Assembly (NCBI GenBank): GCA_937916025.1
Contig: CALGGX010000445.1
Coordinates: forward strand, 1-5,541
DNA length: 5,541 nt
Source: an uncultured Selenomonadales bacterium
Lineage (GTDB): Bacteria > Bacillota_C > Negativicutes > Selenomonadales > Selenomonadaceae
Direction of reading: 5' to 3'
Below, one piece after another: positions 1-5,082 of this stretch. The notes under the pieces were generated by a model. The model was not told where the DNA came from and did no database searches. It was given only the letters and a program-made list of their open reading frames with translations. The translations under genes were made by a program, and so were the position numbers. Numbering within the stretch: the stretch's first letter is position 1; the number at the start of each line of letters is the position of its first letter.

Positions 1-246
1 ATCGCTCTGTATTTGTCTATTTTCGCCGTAGCCAACGATGCGGGCAACGGCGGCGTCGCACAGAGTGTTCGTATCGACAACGAACGCTTGATGAAAATGT
101 CGGGTATCGGTACCAAGCACACTCTCATTCACCAGAGGCAAATTCTTTGTGAGCTTGGATTCATCGAATACGAGAAGGGCGGACAATTCGTCGACGGGCT
201 ACGCATCTCCGGTAAATATTCACTTCTTAAATTGTACAAAAACTAA
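1..246 (+). CDS. C-terminal part of a small winged-helix DNA-binding protein (5' end outside the window)
   Basis: The frame is open from the first base to the TAA at 244-246, giving about 81 residues, so the gene probably begins upstream. A TTG at 13 is possible as a start, but too little upstream sequence is present to show a ribosome site. The protein reads as a winged helix-turn-helix: a helix (LYLSIFAVAND), a wing-like VRIDNERLMKMSGIG segment with the first HTH helix, a recognition helix (TKHTLIHQRQILCELGFIEY), then a beta wing around EKGGQFVDGLRISGKYSLL. This pattern resembles the HTH domains of phage and mobile-element replication or DnaD-like proteins in Firmicutes, where the residues after the HTH often read GLIEY. 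Here the protein stops right after the wing, so no DnaD helicase-loader domain follows. It is separated from the next gene by a terminator and a new promoter. The exact role is unknown; replication organiser or transcription regulator are both possible. Confidence 0.6.
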   Translation: MALYLSIFAVANDAGNGGVAQSVRIDNERLMKMSGIGTKHTLIHQRQILCELGFIEYEKGGQFVDGLRISGKYSLLKLYKN

Positions 247-280
247 AGCCGACCTTTGTATCAGTCGGCTTATTTTTTTT
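246..280 (+). terminator. Intrinsic terminator after the winged-helix gene
   Basis: A perfect 8-bp stem AAGCCGAC (246-253) / GTCGGCTT (264-271) with a 10-nt loop is followed by TA and eight T residues (273-280). The stop codon of the upstream gene overlaps the first stem base. This cleanly separates the upstream transcript from the promoter at 291. Confidence 0.88.
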
Positions 281-290
281 CAATTAACAC

Positions 291-319
291 TTGCATTTCA
301 TCACCGCCTATGATACAAT
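291..319 (+). promoter_or_regulatory. Sigma70/SigA-type promoter with extended -10 for the primase-helicase gene
   Basis: TTGCAT (291-296) and TACAAT (314-319) are separated by exactly 17 bp, and TG at 311-312 gives an extended -10 (TGnTACAAT). Transcription would start near 326, leaving a leader of roughly 115 nt before the ATG at 440. A weaker second pair (TTCCAT 369-374, TAGTAT 393-398, 18-bp spacing) lies inside the leader. Confidence 0.72.
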
Positions 320-340
320 GCTTTTGTACTTAAAAACCTA

Positions 341-433
341 ACAACCGCGCTGGCGGGGCGCATTATACTTCCATTTTCAATAAGATTATGGATAGTATAT
401 CACTCCGAAGGGCGGTTGTCAACAAAGGAGTGA
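341..433 (+). promoter_or_regulatory. Structured leader with sequestered ribosome site (possible pseudoknot)
   Basis: TCACTCC (400-406) is perfectly complementary to GGAGTGA (427-433), which contains the Shine-Dalgarno sequence AAAGGAGTG (424-432) of the gene starting at 440. The loop of that hairpin contains GCGGTTGT (412-419), which is perfectly complementary to ACAACCGC (341-348) near the predicted 5' end of the transcript. The order of the four segments is that of an H-type pseudoknot. Such a fold would hide or expose the ribosome site and so set the level of the replication protein. An alternative is that the two 8-bp inverted copies are DNA half-sites for a repressor, perhaps the HTH domain of the gene itself. 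The pairings are seen directly; regulation is inferred. Confidence 0.45.
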
Positions 434-439
434 AATTTT

Positions 440-3400
440 ATGGGCGATGACGAAAAAAAATCTGTTGATGAACGACTTTCATTAACAGATGCGAATCCGC
501 CGAGTGAGCCGAGAATACAACGTGAAACTTCCGAAGATGTGACAACCCCTGCATTCAAACTTCCGAAAAAGGGTAAGTGGTTTTCAATCAGAGAAATTTC
601 GATTCTTCTCGGAGTTAGCCGCGAAACTGTGCGTAAATGGAAAAAGAAGGGTATCTTTATCCCCGACAAGATCGATCACGACGGCAAATTTTTCTACAGC
701 CGCGAGCAACTCGAGCAATTGCAGTCAGTCTATCACAAGGGCTGGGAGAACGTTTACAAAGCCGATCCCGATAAGATCGGGACTTTGCTGCCGATTTATA
801 AAAAGGATATTTCCAAGACGGGTACCGTAACGAGCAAAGAAGATCAGGGTGGCGGCGAAGGAATTCACGGAGTGGCAACCGACTGGCGACGAAAAGATTC
901 ACAGGGTGGCGACGAAAATATTCACGGAGTGGCAACCGTGCATTCAAGTTGCCACATCGAGCAGAATTACACAGCTGAAAATACCCCGAGTTGCCACATC
1001 GAGCAGAACGGATCAGAGCGCGGAAAAGATACTGACGAAAAAGAGTATAAATCACGTAATGAGGAAATAATGAGTGAAACAAGCTCGGAAACGGCATTGA
1101 TGATTCAAAAGATCGTGCCATCGGCATTGCGTAACGTGCCCCGCTGGGTACTTCATAAAGGCAAGGTGCCGCATTCTTTCAACGTCAACGCGAAAGAAAC
1201 GCACCTTTTCAAGATTGATCCGTCAAGAGAAGGAAACAAATTGTTGACAATCGAGGAAGCTCTCGAAGGTCGCGCGCAATTTCAGAGCAATGCGGACGGC
1301 ATCGGTTTTGTGCTCGACAAATCGGCAGTGCCTGCGGTTTGCATCGACATCGACGATAAAGAATTGCCGACAGTCAAGGCGATTCTCGAAGAATTGAAAG
1401 ACAGCTACGTAGAGGAGTCACCGTCCGGTAAAGGCTTGCACGCATGGTTTCTTGATAAAGATACTGACGGCATTTCCGGCAGACGTATCAAAGGCATCGA
1501 AATTTACACAGCAAAGCGTTTCATTACGTTTACGGGTAAGCGCGTCAAAGGCTTCGGAGCGCAATTGGCGGAGCATAACGGGCTGGCGAAAAAAATCATA
1601 TCGGAATACTTCAAAGTTGACAAGGTTGAAACGTTCAATTTGGAAGATTGCGAAGCGGACTTTAAAGTGCCGCCTGTTCTTGACGACAACATCATTCTCG
1701 AAAACATTCGCAACAGCAAAGACGAAAAGCTAAAAAGTTTGTTGTTGGACGGCGATGCGTCGAAATATCAAAGTCCGTCGGAAGCGGATTGGCATTGCGT
1801 TTTGAAACTGTGTTTTTGGACGGGCGGCAACGCAGGGCAAATCGAGCGGCTCATCAGCGCGTCCGAGTTGGGTAAAAGGCATAAATGGCAGGAAAGAGAA
1901 GATTATCGGCGCAGGACGATAGTAAAAGCAATCCGCGCGTGGAATGGGAGCGCATTTGCAGACACAAACAAATTGACGCGCATTGTCATCAAGCAGGGCG
2001 ATAAAGTGCTCTTCAAAGACAAAAACGGCAAGGCGATCGAATTTAAATCGCCGACGGGCTTCAGCATCGATCTCGACAAGGGAATTTTCAAAACGGCGGA
2101 GACGGATGATGAAACGGCAAAATGCATTTGTAATGATGTGATCCTGCCGCTTCGGATGTTCAAAAACGCGGATAATCAAACAGTGTCGGTAGAGTTGTGG
2201 CAAAGATGCGGCGACGGTTGGCAACGTTCCATCTTCCCCAACGACACACTTTCGACGAACAAAGAAATATTGACGCTGTCGGCAATCGGGCTGGATGTGA
2301 CATCGGTAAATGCGCGTGCGCTGGTTACATTCCTGCGCGCCTTCAAAATCGTCAACGCAAAGAAGATCGAAAAAGTAACGGCATATTCGCAAACGGGCTG
2401 GCGCAATAACAACGACTTCATTTATCCTGTCGACAATGAGAAATACATAATAGACGCGGGGCGCGAAGTCAATCTGATTAGATTGTTCAAGCCGCACGGC
2501 GATCGTGATCGTTGGATTGGTATCTACAATCGATTCAAGAAGTACAAGTATTTCCGGCTGGCAGTGGCGGCATCGCTCGCCGCGCCTTTGCTCAAAACTC
2601 TGAGGTTGCGGAATATGACGTTGCAATTCTGGTCGCAATCGGGGCAAGGGAAAACGGCGATCTTGAAATTTGCGGATTCGGTCTACAAAAATCCCGTGCC
2701 CTTGCTTAAATTCAGTGCAACGAGCAATTTCATCGAACAGCGTTGCGTCACTCTGTCGGATTTCCCGATCTGCGTGGACGAATTGAAGACGGCGGAACGC
2801 GATAAAAACGCAAAGCCGAGTTTGGATTATTTCGCGCATCTGATTGAAAGCGGCGCATCGAAGGGGCGCATTACAAAAAACATTCGACTGCAGGACATCA
2901 AGTTGTTTCGAACCATCGCTATAATTACGGGCGAAAATCCCTTGACCGATTATAACTCCGACATGGGCATTAAACGCCGCACCGTCGAAGTTCACTGCAA
3001 CTCCATATTCGATCCGTCGGTTATAATCGAAGGCAGAAACGAGGCGTCGTTCCTTCATGCTTTTGCGGAAGATAATTACGGATTGGTGGGGGCGGAATGG
3101 ATTAATCTCATTAAAGATGCCGACATTCAAAAGAAAATTAATGCAAAATATGAAGATATCCGTGCGGAAATACTGAGTGCAAATCGGGATGCTTTTGCGG
3201 ATCATTGCGAATTACTCGCCGCCTGCATTACCGCAGACTTCTTCTTCAATCAAGAGATTGCAGAGCCTGACGTGACGCCGGATATTGCCGCGCTCTTCGA
3301 CATTGCGCAACAATTCAATACGGAAGTAAAAGAGAAAGACAGCGTCCGCGCCTTCGACTTCATTCGCGATTGGTTTGAACAACACAGCGGCTTGTTCGTC

Positions 3401-3694
3401 AATCCCGACGACAAAGAACAGCAGGAACGTCCGACCAAATTCGGCTGGATCGTCAACAAAGGTAAGGACGACGAGGCGATCTGCATCATTCCCAACGTCA
3501 TTAAAGACGCCTTGCAACAGGCAGGATTCAATCCGCGCAAAGTTCTCACAGAGCTTGCCGATGAACAACTTATCGATTCGCAAGTGCGGACTGACAGGGG
3601 AACTTCAACTTACGCGATCGTTCAGTGGATCAAAAATGAAGGTTCCAAACGCGTCGTCAAAATTTTGGGTAAGCAACTCAAAACCGAACTTTAA
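440..3694 (+). CDS. Replication protein: HTH - primase/polymerase (NrS-1-like) - DUF927-type helicase
   Basis: This 1084-residue protein probably initiates replication of the element. Residues 45-97 form a MerR/HTH_17-like helix-turn-helix (FSIREISILLGVSRETVRKW) followed by a wing, for DNA recognition. Residues 100-210 are a hydrophilic linker containing short repeats (IHGVAT twice, SCHIEQN twice). Residues 226-392 match archaeo-eukaryotic-type primase-polymerases of the NrS-1 phage group: VPRWVLHK, GIGFVLD, the metal-binding pair D303/D305 in CIDIDD, SPSGKGLH with H334, and E354 in GIEIYTAKRFITFTG. Residues 430-503 match the helical-bundle domain that follows the polymerase (GDASKYQSPSEAD, FWTGG, REDYRRRTI). 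Residues 640-860 are a DUF927-like P-loop ATPase: AYSQTGWR, Walker A SQSGQGKT (K738), Walker B ICVDE (D780, E781), GASKGR, RTIAIITGENPLT and a distal RR pair (R846/R847). The C-terminus (about 995-1065) resembles a winged helix. The start has a good ribosome site AAAGGAGTG 7 nt upstream. A second in-frame start at residue 211 could give a protein lacking the HTH. The family call is strong; domain edges are approximate. Confidence 0.9.
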   Translation: MGDDEKKSVDERLSLTDANPPSEPRIQRETSEDVTTPAFKLPKKGKWFSIREISILLGVSRETVRKWKKKGIFIPDKIDHDGKFFYSREQLEQLQSVYHKGWENVYKADPDKIGTLLPIYKKDISKTGTVTSKEDQGGGEGIHGVATDWRRKDSQGGDENIHGVATVHSSCHIEQNYTAENTPSCHIEQNGSERGKDTDEKEYKSRNEEIMSETSSETALMIQKIVPSALRNVPRWVLHKGKVPHSFNVNAKETHLFKIDPSREGNKLLTIEEALEGRAQFQSNADGIGFVLDKSAVPAVCIDIDDKELPTVKAILEELKDSYVEESPSGKGLHAWFLDKDTDGISGRRIKGIEIYTAKRFITFTGKRVKGFGAQLAEHNGLAKKIISEYFKVDKVETFNLEDCEADFKVPPVLDDNIILENIRNSKDEKLKSLLLDGDASKYQSPSEADWHCVLKLCFWTGGNAGQIERLISASELGKRHKWQEREDYRRRTIVKAIRAWNGSAFADTNKLTRIVIKQGDKVLFKDKNGKAIEFKSPTGFSIDLDKGIFKTAETDDETAKCICNDVILPLRMFKNADNQTVSVELWQRCGDGWQRSIFPNDTLSTNKEILTLSAIGLDVTSVNARALVTFLRAFKIVNAKKIEKVTAYSQTGWRNNNDFIYPVDNEKYIIDAGREVNLIRLFKPHGDRDRWIGIYNRFKKYKYFRLAVAASLAAPLLKTLRLRNMTLQFWSQSGQGKTAILKFADSVYKNPVPLLKFSATSNFIEQRCVTLSDFPICVDELKTAERDKNAKPSLDYFAHLIESGASKGRITKNIRLQDIKLFRTIAIITGENPLTDYNSDMGIKRRTVEVHCNSIFDPSVIIEGRNEASFLHAFAEDNYGLVGAEWINLIKDADIQKKINAKYEDIRAEILSANRDAFADHCELLAACITADFFFNQEIAEPDVTPDIAALFDIAQQFNTEVKEKDSVRAFDFIRDWFEQHSGLFVNPDDKEQQERPTKFGWIVNKGKDDEAICIIPNVIKDALQQAGFNPRKVLTELADEQLIDSQVRTDRGTSTYAIVQWIKNEGSKRVVKILGKQLKTEL
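846..938 (+). repeat. Iteron-like direct repeats inside the replication gene
   Basis: The 19-bp ATTCACGGAGTGGCAACCG occurs identically at 863-881 and 920-938, within a 36-bp repeat (846-881 and 903-938) with four mismatches. A shorter unit, consensus TGGCGACGAAAATATTCAC plus GGAG, occurs three times (850-872, 884-906, 907-929); the last two are head to tail. Copy 1 to copy 2 is 34 bp and copy 2 to copy 3 is 23 bp. Neither is a multiple of three, so copy 2 is read in another frame (WRRKDSQ rather than GGDENIHG). The repetition is therefore a property of the DNA and not just of the peptide. Confidence 0.8.
929..955. repeat. 8-bp inverted repeat at the centre of the iteron array
   Basis: GTGGCAAC (929-936) and GTTGCCAC (948-955) form a perfect 8-bp inverted repeat around an 11-nt spacer. 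This is where the two direct-repeat families meet head to head. It could form a hairpin or a cruciform, or simply be two facing protein sites. Confidence 0.65.
947..1008 (+). repeat. Pair of 20-bp direct repeats, inverted relative to the GTGGCAAC sites
   Basis: AGTTGCCACATCGAGCAGAA occurs identically at 947-966 and 989-1008, 42 bp apart and in frame (SCHIEQN twice). Each copy contains GTTGCCAC (948-955, 990-997), the exact reverse complement of GTGGCAAC in the upstream repeats (872-879, 929-936). The linker DNA thus has four copies of one 8-bp site, two in each orientation. Confidence 0.8.
1061..1072 (+). promoter_or_regulatory. Internal in-frame ribosome site and ATG (residue 211)
   Basis: GAGG at 1061-1064 lies 5 nt before ATG 1070-1072, in the main frame. 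Initiation here would yield an 874-residue protein beginning MSETSSETAL. It would carry the whole primase-polymerase and helicase but lack the HTH and repeat linker. Two-product primase genes are known (for example T7 gene 4), so a second isoform is plausible but unproven. Confidence 0.35.
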
Positions 3695-3747
3695 GGCATC
3701 ATCGTAATGCAGAAAACGCCGTCATTACGCCATATTTCATTACATAC

Positions 3748-3779
3748 AAGCCGTTCACTCAGGACGGCTTTTTTCTTTT
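3748..3779 (+). terminator. Intrinsic terminator after the replication gene
   Basis: AAGCCGTTC (3748-3756) pairs with GGACGGCTT (3762-3770), including one G-T wobble, around the loop ACTCA. It is followed by TTTTTCTTTT-like sequence to 3779. It sits 54 nt beyond the stop codon and should end the primase-helicase transcript. Confidence 0.85.
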
Positions 3780-3869
3780 ATGTCATTACCCCAAAAAACT
3801 ATTACCCATTCTATTACCACCACTGGGAAATGAAAAAAACCGCGTCAAATCAACAATCTCGGGCTGTCA

Positions 3870-3985
3870 TTACCCACTTACCCATTTTTTTCAATAACTA
3901 TATATATGTTTTTTTAAAACGAAAGCAATTACTTACGTTTACAACACATTGTATATATAGGGTGGAAAAATGGGTAAGTGGGTAA
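3870..3985. repeat. Large inverted repeat with perfect 20-bp arms
   Basis: TTACCCACTTACCCATTTTT (3870-3889) is the exact reverse complement of 3966-3985. Inside it, CTATATATA (3898-3906) pairs exactly with TATATATAG (3952-3960), so the whole 116 bp can fold into one long interrupted hairpin or cruciform. The apex region (3907-3951) is AT-rich. Each outer arm holds two TTACCC motifs 8 bp apart. No target-site duplication flanks the arms, so a small transposable element is unlikely. An origin, operator or structured RNA is more likely. Confidence 0.8.
3929..3957 (+). promoter_or_regulatory. Possible promoter inside the large inverted repeat
   Basis: TTACTT (3929-3934) and TATATA (3952-3957) are 17 bp apart, which would start transcription near 3964. 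A transcript from here would read through the right arm of the repeat and meet the terminator-like hairpin at 4000-4032, giving a small RNA of about 70 nt. The -35 match is weak. Confidence 0.25.
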
Positions 3986-3999
3986 GGATCTGTTCTTGC

Positions 4000-4032
4000 G
4001 CCGCTGTTTTCCGCGACACGGCGGCATTTTTT
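4000..4032 (+). terminator. Terminator-like hairpin in the intergenic region
   Basis: GCCGCTGT (4000-4007) pairs with ACGGCGGC (4018-4025), with one G-T wobble, around a 10-nt loop. It is followed by A and six T (4027-4032). No protein gene ends nearby on this strand, so it either ends a short untranslated transcript or is a second barrier to read-through. Confidence 0.55.
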
Positions 4033-4033
4033 G

Positions 4034-4085
4034 TCATTACCCATTTCGGGGGATTTTTGGTAATGTTGGGAAATGAGGGTAATGA
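4034..4085. repeat. Second palindromic hairpin built from TCATTACCC
   Basis: TCATTACCC (4034-4042) pairs perfectly with GGGTAATGA (4077-4085). Continuing inward, ATTTC (4043-4047) pairs with GAAAT (4070-4074) after a 2-nt bulge. The loop holds a G5 run (4048-4052) and a T5GGTAA tract. There is no T-run after it, so it does not look like a terminator. Confidence 0.65.
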
Positions 4086-4177
4086 TGGAAGACAATATGC
4101 CGCCGTGCCCATGGTAGAAGTACGCACGTTGATTTTCCGACTGTTCTTTAAGGTGTTTGTTGGGGATGGTGGGCGGG

Positions 4178-4238
4178 TTGTGTTTTATATATGTGATTTA
4201 TAACTGTGATGTTGGGCGCAGGCGCGTAGTAGTACAAT
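4178..4238 (+). promoter_or_regulatory. Probable promoter region of the annealing-protein gene (weak matches)
   Basis: Two candidate -10 boxes are visible: TATAAC (4199-4204), with TTGTGT (4178-4183) 15 bp upstream, and TACAAT (4233-4238), with a poor -35 (TGTTGG 4210-4215) 17 bp upstream. TGTGAT occurs twice, 13 bp apart (4192-4197, 4205-4210), around the first box and may be an operator. The second -10 overlaps the upstream ATG at 4237, which argues against that ATG as the start codon. Confidence 0.3.
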
Positions 4239-4255
4239 GCAAGCGAAGAAAAGGG

Positions 4256-4264
4256 AAAGGGGAG
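4256..4264 (+). promoter_or_regulatory. Ribosome binding site that fixes the annealing-protein start
   Basis: AAAGGGGAG lies 8 nt before ATG 4273. The in-frame ATG at 4237 has no comparable site before it, so 4273 is preferred. Confidence 0.7.
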
Positions 4265-4272
4265 CTGTTCGA

Positions 4273-5082
4273 ATGTCGGACTTTATTCCAAGATTGAAGG
4301 AGCCGTTCAGTGCAAGCGAAGTGAAGTGGCGAATCGGCAGGAAGTATGATGCAGATCGCAAAGGTCTGCTGTTTCTTTACGTGGATGCGCGCGCTTGTCA
4401 GGATCGGCTGGACGAAGTGCTCGGAGCGGAAGGTTGGAGTACCGAGTTGAGTGTTACGTCAACGCCGAATGGAGCAGTGGCGGTTTGCACTTTGACGGCG
4501 AAGCTCGGAGAAGTTGAGGTTATGAGGTCGGATTGTTGCGAGATAGCAGATGCGGCGGATACGAAGGGAGCGGCGTCGACGGCATTCAAGAGGGCTTGCG
4601 CGGCATTGGGCGTAGGCAGGTATTTGTACAACGTGGGCGATATCCGCGTGAGACTGGACGGAGGTTATTTCCATGGACGCTTGATGTTGCCCGATCATTG
4701 GTTGCCGCAAGCAGAACACAGCGGCAGAACGGAACTCGAGATCGTCTACGATGGAGTTTCGGAGCAAGCAACAACCGCGCCGATCGCGACGACGAACGAG
4801 ATGCCCGATGATGTACGCTTGGCGATGAATTACGTCGTGGAGACGGGAAGTTACGCGGGCAAGAAGATGTCGGAAGTAGCAAAGATCAGTCTCAAGAGCC
4901 TCGGCTGGTTGTACTACAACGGGACGGAAGAAGAGAAGAAGATGTCGACGAAGGTGCGCAATTACTTGACAGGCGCAGGCGCGCCCAAAAACAATGCAAG
5001 CGCGTCACCCGTCGAGCCGCAGGTGTTATCGTCGGCGGCAGCAAGTAAAAATCCGGTTGATGATGCAGACATTTCGTTTTGA
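4273..5082 (+). CDS. Rad52/Rad22-family single-strand annealing protein
   Basis: The 269-residue protein should bind single-stranded DNA and anneal complementary strands in phage-type recombination. The N-terminal 1-145 carries family hallmarks: PFSASEVKWR (11-20), a tract ending YVDAR (36-40), QDRLDEVLGAEGW (43-55), a beta-rich segment, RSD (85-87), TKGAASTAFKRACAALGVGRYLY (97-119) and a final W143. After a linker, residues 180-232 (AMNYVVETGSYAGKKMSEVA, LGWLYYNG) resemble the small ExoX-like C-terminal domain seen on various phage nucleases and recombinases. The tail is low-complexity and ends DDADISF, similar to the acidic tip of bacterial SSB (DDDIPF type). The start at 4273 is chosen for its ribosome site; a 12-residue longer version from 4237 is less likely. 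Its place after a primase-helicase fits an early replication-recombination block. No partner exonuclease is visible in the window. The Rad52 call is confident; the C-terminal domain and tail role are inferences. Confidence 0.85.
   Translation: MSDFIPRLKEPFSASEVKWRIGRKYDADRKGLLFLYVDARACQDRLDEVLGAEGWSTELSVTSTPNGAVAVCTLTAKLGEVEVMRSDCCEIADAADTKGAASTAFKRACAALGVGRYLYNVGDIRVRLDGGYFHGRLMLPDHWLPQAEHSGRTELEIVYDGVSEQATTAPIATTNEMPDDVRLAMNYVVETGSYAGKKMSEVAKISLKSLGWLYYNGTEEEKKMSTKVRNYLTGAGAPKNNASASPVEPQVLSSAAASKNPVDDADISF

Larger units (their letters stand above)
846..1080. other. Candidate replication origin embedded in the initiator gene
   Basis: The four oriented 8-bp sites (872-997) are followed by an AT-richer tract at about 1023-1080 that could melt. 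The DNA encodes the linker between the putative DNA-binding HTH and the catalytic domains. Phage lambda has its iterons in the same relative place, within gene O between the DNA-binding and C-terminal parts. The origin call is an inference from layout; no experimental or comparative evidence is available here. Confidence 0.4.
3781..4085. repeat. Array of TTACCC/GGGTAA motifs, with TGTCATTACCC three times
   Basis: Exact TTACCC occurs at 3786, 3802, 3870, 3878 and 4037; exact GGGTAA at 3972, 3980 and 4077. Near copies lie at 3814 and 4059. The longer 11-mer TGTCATTACCC is identical at 3781-3791, 3865-3875 and 4032-4042, and GGGTAATGA (4077-4085) is its inverted core. Start-to-start distances are 84 and 167 bp, close to 8 and 16 helical turns at 10.5 bp per turn, so the copies could lie on one face of the DNA. 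A protein-binding array (initiator or repressor) is the simplest reading. Confidence 0.7.
3695..4272. other. Gene-free region rich in palindromes and TTACCC repeats
   Basis: No convincing gene lies in these 578 bases. Short open frames exist (for example 3707-3985 and 3970-4203) but encode low-complexity residues such as VITHLP and GNEGND, derived from the TTACCC repeats, and lack good ribosome sites. The stretch contains a terminator, repeat motifs, two large hairpins, a second terminator-like hairpin and probable promoters for the downstream gene, each listed separately. Lying directly after a replication gene, it is a natural place for an origin or copy-control region. Confidence 0.6.

Noticed and set aside
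846..1008. The repeats as a CRISPR array
   Set aside because: Units are unequal in spacing, directly adjoining in one case, present in both orientations and within a coding sequence.
849..1070. A 73-codon + strand frame with repeated EFTEWQP/RVAT-like peptides
   Set aside because: The peptide repeats arise from the DNA iterons being read out of frame. No ribosome site is evident, and it lies wholly inside the replication gene.
657..1127. A 156-codon minus-strand frame with RLPLRE and SARCGN repeats
   Set aside because: It is also a by-product of the iteron DNA, antisense to the HTH-linker coding region, with no supporting start signal.
1730..3205. A 491-codon open frame on the minus strand
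   Set aside because: It lies entirely antisense to the conserved helical-bundle and helicase coding sequence, and its translation shows no domain pattern. It is explained by the codon bias of the sense gene.
3707..3985. A 92-codon frame after the replication gene
   Set aside because: It runs through the terminator and the left and right arms of the palindrome, has low-complexity content and lacks a ribosome site.
3870..3985. Palindrome as a miniature transposable element
   Set aside because: The flanks show no target-site duplication, and the arms are built from motifs repeated outside the palindrome too.
3970..4203. A 77-codon frame starting at the right palindrome arm
   Set aside because: It crosses a terminator-like hairpin and a second palindrome. 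Its GNEGNDG-type residues come from GGGTAA repeats, and only a weak GGTGG precedes the ATG.
4770..4780. AACAACCGCGC also found in the leader at 340-350
   Set aside because: It is a single 11-bp match in coding sequence with no accompanying inverted copy; probably chance.
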